From NCBI GenBank assembly GCA_020426065.1, contig JAGQQT010000031.1:1-15758 (forward strand): a DNA stretch of 15,758 nt, given 5' to 3'. A model generated the notes under the pieces. It saw only the letters and a list, made by a program, of their open reading frames with translations. It ran no database searches and was not told where the DNA came from. The translations under genes were made by a program, and so were the position numbers. This DNA is from Planctomycetaceae bacterium. Lineage in GTDB: Bacteria > Planctomycetota > Planctomycetia > Planctomycetales > Planctomycetaceae. Shown piece by piece: positions 7,670 through 15,033 of this stretch. Each line of letters starts with the position of its first letter. Positions within the stretch are counted from its first letter, which is position 1.

Positions 7670-7735
7670 GTCACGTAGATGCATTTCTTGCCAAGCCCTG
7701 AGACACCCCCTGTCTCAGGGCTTTTTGTTTTTCCG
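7624..7735 (+). promoter_or_regulatory. leuA transcription attenuator with alternative stems 1:2, 2:3 and 3:4
   Basis: Segment 1 (7624-7632) pairs with segment 2 (7665-7673) in 9 bp, with two G-U pairs. Segment 2 (GTCTTAGG, 7663-7670) can instead pair with segment 3 (CCTGAGAC, 7697-7704) in 8 bp with one G-U. Segment 3 is also the 5' arm of the terminator stem 3:4. CCTGAG occurs in both segments 1 and 3. A ribosome stalled on the Leu run (7637-7645) would cover segment 1, free segment 2, and form 2:3, the antiterminator. A ribosome that reaches the stop codon, which lies inside segment 2, would block 2:3 and let the terminator form. Confidence 0.75.
7693..7735 (+). terminator. Intrinsic terminator of the leu attenuator
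   Basis: A perfect 13-bp stem, arms 7693-7705 and 7711-7723 (core AGCCCTGAGACA), with a CCCCC loop, followed directly by TTTTTGTTTTT. It stands 24 bases after the leader-peptide stop and about 70 bases before leuA, so it would block leuA transcription unless the antiterminator forms. Confidence 0.92.
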
Positions 7736-7803
7736 GCCAGCCAGGCCCGCCCGAAACGAGGCAGGAGTGATTAAAACCCTTCTGCTGAAAAGGATACCAA
7801 CAC

Positions 7804-9321
7804 ATGAGTGACGACGTCATTCGGATTTTTGACACGACCTTGCGCGACGGCGAGCAGTCTCCGGGCTGCAGCATGAATATCGATGAAAAGCTGGATGTTG
7901 CTGCTGCCCTGGTGGAGTTGGGGGTAGATATCATCGAGGCGGGGTTTCCGATCGCTTCACCTGGTGATTTTGCCGCAGTGAAAGCCGTTGCAGAGAAGTT
8001 TGGGGATCGCACCACCATCTGCGGGTTGGCCCGGTGTCGCCAGGAGGATATCGATCGGGCATGGGAAGCACTTCAGCATGCCCAGAAGAAGCGGATTCAC
8101 GTTTTTCTGGCCACTTCTGCCATCCACATGCAGTACAAGCTGAAGATGGCCGAAGAGCAAATCATCAGCCGGACGGCAGAAATGGTGGCCCGGGCCAGGG
8201 ACTATTGTGAAGATATTGAGTTTTCACCCGAGGATGCATCCCGTACGGAGCTTGATTTTCTCTGCCAGGTGGTTGAGACCGCCATCAATGCCGGAGCCAC
8301 CACAGTCAACATTCCCGATACGGTCGGTTATGCCACGCCCAGTCACTACTACAACGTGATCCGCACGCTCAAATCGCAGGTTCCCAATATCGATCGGGCG
8401 GTCATCAGCACCCATTGTCATAACGATCTTGGTCTGGCTGTGGCGAATTCACTGGCGGCGGTCGAGGCGGGAGCCCGCCAGGTGGAATGTACCATTAACG
8501 GGATTGGCGAGCGTGCCGGAAATGCCGCTCTGGAAGAGATTGTGATGGCCATTCGGACCCGATCCGATTACTACAAGGTCTCCACCAGAATCAATACTCC
8601 TCGTCTGGTTCCCACAAGCCGTTTGGTGACAAACGTGACCGGGATGAAAATCCAGCGGAACAAAGCCGTGGTGGGGCAGAATGCGTTTGCCCACGAAGCA
8701 GGAATCCATCAGCACGGAATGCTCCAGGAGCGGACCACTTACGAGATCATGCGTCCGGAGGATGTGGGCTTTGTGGGGACAAATCTCGTGCTTGGCAAGC
8801 ATAGTGGCCGTCATGCCTTCCATGATCGCTTGACTTCTCTGGGCTATACGCTGGATGACGCGGCCTTCCAGAAAGTTTTCGAGGATTTCATTGCCCTGGC
8901 TGACAAAAAGAAGGAAATCTACGACGCGGATATCGTCGCTCTGGTTGACCAGCGGTCCCACCAGGTTCATGAAACCTGGTCCATGGTGACCATGCACACT
9001 TCGGCAGGAACCGGCACAATCCCGACCGCTACGATTGAACTCAGGCATGAATCAGGAGAAACGCGTCGGGATGCTGCAACCGGAGATGGGCCCATCGATG
9101 CGGTCTTTGTCGCTCTTGAACGGGTTGTAGGCTTGCCGGTCAAATTGATCGAATTTGATGTCAGCAGTGTTTCCGGCGGCAAGGACGCATTGGGGCAGGT
9201 CAATGTGACGGTCAAGGTGGATGATCGGACCTATCACGGTCAGGGAGTCAGTACCGATGTGATCGAGGCCGCTGCGATCGCCTATCTGCAGGCGTTGAAC
9301 AAGGCGATTGCCGAGCGATAA
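7804..9321 (+). CDS. leuA: 2-isopropylmalate synthase
   Basis: A 505-residue enzyme that condenses acetyl-CoA with 2-ketoisovalerate, the first committed step of leucine synthesis. The N-terminal TIM barrel opens with IFDTTLRDGEQSPGCSMN (catalytic Arg, metal Asp). The metal-binding HCHND is at residues 204-208, and GIGERAGNAALEEI follows. The segment AHEAGIHQHGML leads to the linker, and the C-terminal regulatory domain includes LGQVNVTVKVDDRTYHGQG and VIEAAAIAYLQALN, the region that binds leucine for feedback inhibition. Length is normal for the long LeuA type rather than homocitrate or citramalate synthase; the leucine-rich leader supports leucine specificity. The ATG at 7804 follows AAAAGGA at about 10 bases. 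Expression is probably set by the attenuator upstream. leuB, leuC and leuD are not in the window. Confidence 0.96.
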   Translation: MSDDVIRIFDTTLRDGEQSPGCSMNIDEKLDVAAALVELGVDIIEAGFPIASPGDFAAVKAVAEKFGDRTTICGLARCRQEDIDRAWEALQHAQKKRIHVFLATSAIHMQYKLKMAEEQIISRTAEMVARARDYCEDIEFSPEDASRTELDFLCQVVETAINAGATTVNIPDTVGYATPSHYYNVIRTLKSQVPNIDRAVISTHCHNDLGLAVANSLAAVEAGARQVECTINGIGERAGNAALEEIVMAIRTRSDYYKVSTRINTPRLVPTSRLVTNVTGMKIQRNKAVVGQNAFAHEAGIHQHGMLQERTTYEIMRPEDVGFVGTNLVLGKHSGRHAFHDRLTSLGYTLDDAAFQKVFEDFIALADKKKEIYDADIVALVDQRSHQVHETWSMVTMHTSAGTGTIPTATIELRHESGETRRDAATGDGPIDAVFVALERVVGLPVKLIEFDVSSVSGGKDALGQVNVTVKVDDRTYHGQGVSTDVIEAAAIAYLQALNKAIAER

Positions 9322-9407
9322 CCGTAAATCCGTGGCGGCAGTCACTGCCCACTGGGGTGGAATGACAGAGAAAATTCCTCTGGAAGAGATTTTGACCGGG
9401 AAATCAG

Positions 9408-9435
9408 TCTACTTGTGTAGAGTTTGATTTTTTGG
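9408..9435 (+). terminator. Weak terminator candidate after leuA
   Basis: TCTAC (9408-9412) and GTAGA (9417-9421) with a TTGT loop, followed by a T-rich tail (9422-9433). The stem is only 5 bp and A/T-containing. Another small inverted repeat (GGCAGT-C-ACTGCC) lies nearer to leuA at about 9335-9347 but has no T-run. Confidence 0.35.
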
Positions 9436-9525
9436 TGAGTAATCGCTTGAACTGTGGCCCGGATTTCATTAGTTATTGCCCAGCAATTGTTGCGTTACCG
9501 TATCAGAAATTTTTAGGCGTATTGC

Positions 9526-9813
9526 ATGAGTCACAACATTCCCCTCGGTTTAAGCGATGTTCAGTTTGTCCTGCTCGGTCTGGTGATCGATACCGAAAAA
9601 TCCGGCACCGAATTGCGGCAGATTTTGCGCGACGATTTCGGGTGGGATACTAGCACCAGCTCGTTCTACACGTATTTTGAACGGCTCGGCAAAGAAGGTT
9701 TTTGCACAATCAAAACCACCAAGGCCGGCAAAAAGTTCAAGGCCACCGCAAAAGGCAAAAAGGCTTACAAATCAAAATTTGATTTCATGAAGCAGTTTAC
9801 TGCGAAGAAATAA
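9526..9813 (+). CDS. Small PadR-like winged-helix protein
   Basis: A 95-residue protein that looks like the DNA-binding domain of a PadR-type regulator with no C-terminal dimerisation domain. It begins with a segment [17 protein letters not shown], the usual first helix of PadR proteins (LLGLL). Helix 2 follows with [14 protein letters not shown], then a recognition-helix region [17 protein letters not shown], and a basic wing [20 protein letters not shown] that matches the pattern YxLTxxG. Family membership is by pattern only. The C-terminus is rich in lysine. A possible weak ribosome binding site (AGG) lies about 8 bases before the ATG. Its last 17 bases overlap the end of the convergent gene at 9797-10096. 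Targets are unknown. Confidence 0.7.
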   Translation: MSHNIPLGLSDVQFVLLGLVIDTEKSGTELRQILRDDFGWDTSTSSFYTYFERLGKEGFCTIKTTKAGKKFKATAKGKKAYKSKFDFMKQFTAKK

Positions 9814-10096
9814 GCCCGCTCGGCACATCGTGGATCGGCTGCTGCAGTTGCGTTGTCTGGAAGCGGCAGCCTTTGGCATCAAAGAAGAACAGGGAATTGC
9901 GCTCCACCGTCCAGATCGCGCCCAGGCGGATCTGGCGGGGGCCAAAGAGCGTAAAGTTCACGCCACAAAACTGGTCCTGGCGATGCAGGGGATCCACTTC
10001 CAGTTCAAACTGGTCAACCAGCAGATTTTCCTTGCCACACAGAGTGTGGTGGACAAATTGCCGTAATTCTGCCCAGGTTTGCAGCATCCCATTCAC
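9797..10096 (-). CDS. Conserved-looking hypothetical protein
   Basis: A 99-residue protein that I do not recognise by name. It reads like a real compact globular protein: an amphipathic N-terminal segment ([13 protein letters not shown]), a hydrophilic middle, and a strand-rich C-terminal half with [21 protein letters not shown], which resembles a beta-hairpin seen in short planctomycete proteins of unknown role. The start at 10096 is preceded by GGGAG about 12 bases away; an ATG at 10087 is an alternative. Its 3' end overlaps the 3' end of the PadR-like gene by 17 bases, so the pair is convergent. No signal peptide or membrane segment is seen. Confidence 0.6.
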   Translation of the reverse strand: MNGMLQTWAELRQFVHHTLCGKENLLVDQFELEVDPLHRQDQFCGVNFTLFGPRQIRLGAIWTVERNSLFFFDAKGCRFQTTQLQQPIHDVPSGLISSQ

Positions 10097-10424
10097 CGGT
10101 CACACTCCCTCTCATGCGTACAGCGATGTAGTCTCTTCTGGTATGTCGATCCGACGGAGAGCAATTTCGGTATCGTCGAATCCTGCGCCTGATCTGACTC
10201 CTTTTCCGGCCCGCTGAGTGAACGGCAAAATGCGCCTGATGCGAACAGCGGAAGCGATTTTTTGCCATCCTTTTGAGATTGCAAAAAATCTGCTGAAGAG
10301 CTGTACGGAATTCTCCTGAACCAACGCCTCCAGGATTTACTGGACCTGCTCCGGTCTTGAAAAGCAGTGCAGCACCATGGGGTGCGGTCAAACAGGCAGA
10401 GCGATGCCTGATGAAAAAGAGAAA
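10097..10424. other. Intergenic region with an A/T-rich inverted repeat
   Basis: No supported gene in 328 bases. GATTTTTTGC (10256-10265) and GCAAAAAATC (10281-10290) form a perfect 10-bp inverted repeat with a 15-base loop. It lies downstream of the minus-strand tRNA-Gln and upstream of the 99-residue protein gene, so it could mark the tRNA transcript end, but no T-run follows the stem on either strand. Confidence 0.4.
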
Positions 10425-10495
10425 TTACCCGACAGGGATTCGAACCCCAACTAAAAGAATCAGAATCTTTTGTGCTACCGTTACACCATCGGGCA
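10425..10495 (-). tRNA. tRNA-Gln (anticodon CTG)
   Basis: A 71-base cloverleaf. The acceptor stem is TGCCCGA/TCGGGTA, with a U1-A72 pair typical of bacterial tRNA-Gln. The D-arm is GTGTAACGGTAGCAC. The anticodon stem AAAGA/TCTTT encloses the loop TTCTGAT, so the anticodon is CTG, reading CAG. The T-arm is TGGGG-TTCGAAT-CCCTG. The discriminator base is A and no CCA is encoded, so the tail must be added. Confidence 0.95.
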
Positions 10496-10507
10496 GTGTT
10501 TCAGAAA

Positions 10508-10534
10508 TTTATAAGTGATCGCTCTGAGTTTCAA
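10508..10534 (-). promoter_or_regulatory. Promoter of tRNA-Gln
   Basis: On the minus strand TTGAAA (10529-10534) and TATAAA (10508-10513) are separated by 15 bases. The expected transcript start, near 10500, is about five bases before the mature tRNA 5' end at 10495. The spacer is shorter than ideal. Confidence 0.5.
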
Positions 10535-10736
10535 GGCCGATTCACCAGAAAAATTTCTTCTGCATCAGACCAGCGATTCAGGTCGATCATTTGCCTTCGG
10601 GAAAGCATTCCAATTGCAGCCAGATCACCCTGCACGCTACCATGCAGCCAACGAATTATTATGAGAACTGACACTGCTGCTAGGGGCAGGTTCCCTTGAA
10701 TGCCTGAATTCCCCTCACCTGGCTGGAGAGCACGGA

Positions 10737-11060
10737 ATGCCTTTATATGAAATCGAAACCACGGCTCATATCATGATTGGCTGGGCTGAGAATGAGGCCC
10801 AGGCTCGAAACTTTGCCGCCAGTCATTATCCGGAGGAGGACGTGCTCCGGGTGAACCGCCGCCCACGTGATGTGTGGGTTGTTTCCAAATCTTTGCTGGG
10901 TCTGCCGGCATCCCAGAATATCTGCGATACCGCCCGGGAATGTCTGGCCAAAGCCAGCGGGGATAAAGTGCACGCGATCCGCCTTTATATGCGGGAAACG
11001 GGTGTCGATCTGCAGCAGGCTCAACGGGCAGTTGAGACCAATATGTCGCTTGGCTGGTAG
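10737..11060 (+). CDS. Small protein with an L7/L12-like C-terminal segment
   Basis: A 107-residue cytoplasmic protein. Residues about 66-101 (ARECLAKASGDKVHAIRLY, then RETGVDLQQAQRAVE) follow the pattern of the C-terminal domain of ribosomal protein bL12 (G-x-K-x-x-AI-x-x-x-R-x-x-TG-x-x-L-x-x-A-x-x-x-VE). That short helical motif also occurs in bacterial proteins not part of the ribosome. The N-terminal half (YEIETTAHIMIGWAENEAQA and RRPRDVWVVSKSLLG) is not something I recognise; it resembles the opening of a small alpha/beta domain. It is not the true bL12, which lacks this N-terminus and has an alanine-rich hinge. A good GGAGAG lies 6 bases before the ATG. Its end is 22 bases from the convergent lipoprotein gene. 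Confidence 0.7.
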   Translation: MPLYEIETTAHIMIGWAENEAQARNFAASHYPEEDVLRVNRRPRDVWVVSKSLLGLPASQNICDTARECLAKASGDKVHAIRLYMRETGVDLQQAQRAVETNMSLGW

Positions 11061-11082
11061 CCTATTCGGAATGCCGGCGGTG

Positions 11083-11697
11083 TCAGTTTCTTGAACCAAA
11101 CACAAGCCGCGACTTGGAAATAGTGCTGCTTTGAGCAGATACCGGACTGACTGGAACGGAGTTACGCCTCCAGGTTCCGGCCGTTGGCCCTTCCAGATCC
11201 CAGTCAAGCGGTGCAGGCATTGTTTCCGGTGTTCCAGATTCGGCGGGTTCCTGTGTTTTTGGTGCTGCAGGAGGAGCCAGTTCCGGTGGAATATCAATTT
11301 CAATGGGTCTGGACGGCGTAGTGGCCGTTGGGGCAGGGCTATCGGTTCCCATAGTGTTGTCCTGAGGTGTGCTCAGATCCGGAGTCCTGGTGGCCTCATT
11401 GGGGGCAGGCTTTCCATATAACTGACTCTGCGGGGCCATCGGCGTGAGCGATGAGGTTTCCTGCAGATACTGGGAAGGGCCTGGGATATTCGATCCAGGT
11501 CCATGTCGCCAGCGGAACATCTGAATGGAGGCTGGAGAAGATGAATCGTGGGAATACTGTTCCACAACCAGGTTGGGGCGAGCGTAGGTATTCCAGTCCC
11601 AGCCGATATAGACCAGCCGGGGAATGCGATGGGCGCCTGTGCATCCGGCTGCCAGCAGGATGGGTGCTATGATAAAAATAGGGAAATGGCGAGACAT
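11083..11697 (-). CDS. Proline/threonine-rich lipoprotein
   Basis: A 204-residue predicted lipoprotein. The start is set at 11697 because it gives a short signal peptide, MSRHFPIFIIAPILLAAGC, with the lipidated Cys at residue 19; a longer frame reaching 11799 would bury it. After the Cys comes a conserved-looking stretch (PRLVYIGWDWNTYARPNL) and then a low-complexity region rich in Pro, Thr, Ser, Ala and Glu (about residues 75-165), likely an unstructured linker on the cell surface or in the periplasm. I recognise no domain. It follows the acidic lipoprotein gene by 107 bases on the same strand, with a hairpin in the gap that includes part of its GAGAGG ribosome binding site, about 15 bases before the ATG. 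Confidence 0.7.
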   Translation of the reverse strand: MSRHFPIFIIAPILLAAGCTGAHRIPRLVYIGWDWNTYARPNLVVEQYSHDSSSPASIQMFRWRHGPGSNIPGPSQYLQETSSLTPMAPQSQLYGKPAPNEATRTPDLSTPQDNTMGTDSPAPTATTPSRPIEIDIPPELAPPAAPKTQEPAESGTPETMPAPLDWDLEGPTAGTWRRNSVPVSPVSAQSSTISKSRLVFGSRN

Positions 11698-11712
11698 GTT
11701 AAGACAGGAACC

Positions 11713-11753
11713 TCTCGTCGATCGGTGACACCTTAACGGTTGTATCGACGAGA
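11713..11753 (-). promoter_or_regulatory. Hairpin overlapping the ribosome binding site of the Pro/Thr-rich lipoprotein gene
   Basis: TCTCGTCGAT (11713-11722) and ATCGACGAGA (11744-11753) form a perfect 10-bp stem with a 21-base loop between the two lipoprotein genes. On the minus strand the 3' arm includes the GAGA of the GAGAGG site, so the structure could limit translation or mark an RNA end. No T-run follows. Confidence 0.5.
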
Positions 11754-11804
11754 TTGTTCCGGTCAATGAGTCAAAAACAGAGATCCAGGCCGTGGACAAC
11801 CTGC

Positions 11805-12266
11805 TTACTCTTCATCCTGTTCTTCCGGCTGAATCTGGTCAGAAGTCAGTTCGAGGGTCAGTTCATTTTCCCCATCCGCTTTGATCTCAGCATTTGTGCG
11901 GATAATGCCCTTCACAATGGTTTCCGCTTCAGGCTCTTCATCGCTGTCATCATCCGGGGCCTTTTCAGGGACTTCTCCCATTTCAACCAGGCGGATAACA
12001 ACCTGTTGGGGGCCCGCAATTGGCCCCACAGTAGGATGAATGACAAAGCTGCCATCCTTGATGTATCCAATCGCGGTGGGGGCATTATTGATGTCTGCCG
12101 TTTGGGGTTGGAACTGAATATTACCCATTGCGAGGGGAGCACCATCCAGGGTGACAGTCCCTTTCACTCCGTAGCGCGATGGGCCGGAATCTCCACCTCC
12201 GCAACCGGTAAACAGTATCAGGGTGAACAATGTCAGCAGAGCAGAGAAAGCTGTTCTGGTAGGCAT
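11805..12266 (-). CDS. Small acidic lipoprotein with a transthyretin-like domain
   Basis: A 153-residue protein with a lipoprotein signal peptide ending LFTGC (Cys at 22), then GGGDSG. The body starts YGVKGTVTLDGAPLAMGNIQFQP, which is the strand pattern of the small carboxypeptidase-regulatory/transthyretin-like domain found in many planctomycete lipoproteins (G-x-VTLDG-x-PL). The rest is beta-rich (GSFVIHPTVGPIAGPQQVVIRL). A very acidic segment (about residues 104-115, PDDDSDEEPE) and an acidic tail (EEQDEE) are notable. These proteins commonly sit next to DUF1559 genes, as here. The role is unknown, probably at the cell envelope. It is the second gene of the minus-strand cluster, 139 bases after the DUF1559 stop, with a strong hairpin between them. 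AGAGAG precedes the ATG by about 10 bases. Confidence 0.85.
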   Translation of the reverse strand: MPTRTAFSALLTLFTLILFTGCGGGDSGPSRYGVKGTVTLDGAPLAMGNIQFQPQTADINNAPTAIGYIKDGSFVIHPTVGPIAGPQQVVIRLVEMGEVPEKAPDDDSDEEPEAETIVKGIIRTNAEIKADGENELTLELTSDQIQPEEQDEE

Positions 12267-12318
12267 GGTGTGAACTCTCTTGATTACTCAAAGTGCATTA
12301 AAAAGAAGTGTATTACGA

Positions 12319-12352
12319 GAATGACCACCTCGAAAAGTGGAGGTGGTCATTC
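12319..12352 (-). terminator. Strong hairpin between the DUF1559 gene and the acidic lipoprotein gene
   Basis: GAATGACCACCTC (12319-12331) and GAGGTGGTCATTC (12340-12352) form a perfect 13-bp stem with an 8-base loop. It lies 53 bases after the DUF1559 stop. On the minus strand the T-run (TTTTT) comes about 13 bases after the stem, too far for a textbook terminator, so it may be a partial terminator or RNA-stabilising hairpin that sets the ratio of the two products. Confidence 0.65.
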
Positions 12353-12405
12353 AGAAGTTTAAAGTTGCGAAACTGACGACACTGAGGAGAGACCGGATTT
12401 ACATC

Positions 12406-13455
<1,050 letters not shown>

Positions 13456-13468
13456 AAAAGTCTCCTTA

Positions 13469-13488
13469 TTTAGGAAAGACCCCCTAAA
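13469..13488 (-). promoter_or_regulatory. 5' UTR hairpin before the DUF1559 gene
   Basis: TTTAGG (13469-13474) and CCTAAA (13483-13488) form a 6-bp stem with an 8-base loop. On the minus strand it ends a few bases before the AAGGAG ribosome binding site. It could affect translation or RNA stability. I could not identify the -35/-10 boxes of this gene. Confidence 0.3.
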
Positions 13489-13948
13489 ACACGCTCTAGC
13501 AGATGGGAGTTCAGAATTGAGTTTTGAGTAGTAACACATGAGCGTGCTTGGATGCGGAATCGCTAAATTCGAAGATCGTCGATCTCAATCAGGTTTTCAA
13601 GTCCAAACTGGAAAAACTTTCAAAATCTCCCTCCGAGCTCCGAAACCAACAAGGCGTATCTGGTGTTGTGCGAGCGAGATACGGCTTCAGAATTTTTTTT
13701 CGCCCTGTTTTGCAGGCTTTTTCATTTTGGGCAGATTGGGCATGGAGTTGTCAGCCATGACTGGCGAAATTGCGGATTCCTGACAAAGAAACTCAATGCT
13801 TGTTTTTTGTGTTTTTGGCAGCGATTTTGCATGATTTGTCCCAACGGATTGATCAAGAGTGGAAACCTGATCTTTTGCATGAATCCTGCTACAATGTTTG
13901 CAGTACAAAATCGGATTTTCCCTTTCAGGCAGAGATACGTCTCCAGGC
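13489..13948. other. Divergent intergenic region between DUF1559 and lipA
   Basis: No gene is supported in this roughly 460-base region. A possible lipA promoter has TACAAT at 13890-13895 (five of six) with a poor CTGATC 17 bases upstream (13867-13872); the transcript start would be near 13902, leaving a 47-base leader. The DUF1559 promoter must also lie here but is not obvious. Confidence 0.4.
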
Positions 13949-14836
13949 ATGCAACAACTCACTATCGTTACACCACAATCGGAACCACCTCGGCGTCGTC
14001 TTCCTAAATGGTTGAAGCGTCCGTTGCCCAGTTCGGAAATGGCGTTTACCTCAAATGTCATCGAGGATCTGCAGCTCGAAACGGTTTGTGAATCGGCCAA
14101 ATGTCCCAATCGCACCGAATGCTGGGCTCAAAAGACAGCTACGTTCATGATTCTCGGGAACGTTTGCACCCGCCCGTGTGGTTTCTGCTCCGTACCCAAG
14201 GGGAAAACGGGGGAGATTCTGGTTGACGAGCCACAGCGGGTTGCCGAGGCTGCCGCGCGGCTCGGTCTTCAATATGTAGTCATCACCTGCGTCACCCGAG
14301 ATGACCTGCCAGACGGAGGAGCGGAACACTTTTACGAATGTATCCACGCAGTCCGGGAGCGGACGGGGGCAGAAGTAGAAGTGCTCACCTCTGATTTCCG
14401 TGGGAACAGAAAATCGATCTCCCGGGTGATCGAAGCTCGTCCGGATGTGTTTAACCATAATATGGAGTCTGTCCCCAGACTTTATCATCGTGTTCGCAGG
14501 AATGCCGTCTATCAGCGTTCACTCGATCTGCTCAAGCAGGTGAAGGATGAATGTCCTGAAATGCCGACCAAGAGTGGTCTGATGCTGGGTTTGGGGGAAA
14601 CGATCGAGGAAGTGCTGGATGTTGCGGCAGACTTGAGAGGTGTCGGCTGTGATATCCTCACGATAGGTCAATATCTGCAGCCTTCCGGACAACAGCTTCC
14701 GGTTGAACGCTTCGTGCCACCCGAAGAATTCGACCAGCTGGGAGAGCAGTGCCGGCAGCTCGGATTTTCGATGGTGGCCAGTGGCCCGTTTGTCCGCTCC
14801 AGTTATCATGCCGGTGAAATGGCCTCCCATGTCTGA
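13949..14836 (+). CDS. lipA: Lipoyl synthase
   Basis: A 295-residue radical-SAM enzyme that inserts two sulphur atoms into protein-bound octanoyl groups to make lipoyl cofactor for 2-oxoacid dehydrogenases and the glycine cleavage system. The auxiliary cluster motif CESAKCPNRTEC gives Cys 47, 52 and 58. The radical-SAM motif CTRPCGFC gives Cys 73, 77 and 80. The C-terminal RSSYHAGE holds the Ser ligand of the auxiliary cluster. TSGLMLGLGET-like KSGLMLGLGETIEEV and the PSGQQLPVERFVPPEEF segment are also typical. The ATG at 13949 is chosen over a TTG 51 bases upstream because homology begins after it; the ribosome binding site is weak. lipB is not nearby, so this gene appears to stand alone, with a terminator after it. 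Confidence 0.97.
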   Translation: MQQLTIVTPQSEPPRRRLPKWLKRPLPSSEMAFTSNVIEDLQLETVCESAKCPNRTECWAQKTATFMILGNVCTRPCGFCSVPKGKTGEILVDEPQRVAEAAARLGLQYVVITCVTRDDLPDGGAEHFYECIHAVRERTGAEVEVLTSDFRGNRKSISRVIEARPDVFNHNMESVPRLYHRVRRNAVYQRSLDLLKQVKDECPEMPTKSGLMLGLGETIEEVLDVAADLRGVGCDILTIGQYLQPSGQQLPVERFVPPEEFDQLGEQCRQLGFSMVASGPFVRSSYHAGEMASHV

Positions 14837-14904
14837 GGTTGAAGCTTGAGGCACCCTTTGAATTGCGGGCTCGGATCGGGAACTGAATATCCCTTTTTCT
14901 TTTC

Positions 14905-14947
14905 CTGAAAAAACTCTCGCCGGGAGAGGTTTCAGTCTCGCCTTTTT
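14905..14947 (+). terminator. Terminator candidate after lipA
   Basis: CTGAAA (14905-14910) pairs with TTTCAG (14930-14935) around an inner stem CTCTC (14914-14918)/GAGAG (14924-14928) with a GCCGG loop and a small internal loop. TTTTT follows at 14943-14947, 7 bases after the stem. It lies 68 bases after the lipA stop. Confidence 0.55.
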
Positions 14948-15033
14948 AAAAGAAGTATTTATAGTTCGCGCACGTCATCCACTCCGATGGGGGCTTTTCC
15001 GAATCCCCTGGACTGACGACAACTTTAGGCGAC

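Noticed and set aside
7598..7735. T-box riboswitch as the control element before leuA
   Set aside because: No T-box consensus or specifier-loop arrangement is visible; the Leu-rich peptide and alternative stems explain the terminator better.
8449..9048. 199-residue minus-strand frame opposite leuA
   Set aside because: Shadow frame of the conserved leuA barrel and linker.
9331..9351. Terminator directly after leuA
   Set aside because: The inverted repeat GGCAGT-C-ACTGCC leaves almost no loop and has no following T-run.
11754..12362. 202-residue plus-strand frame opposite the acidic lipoprotein gene
   Set aside because: The minus-strand product has a lipobox and a recognisable domain; this frame has neither.
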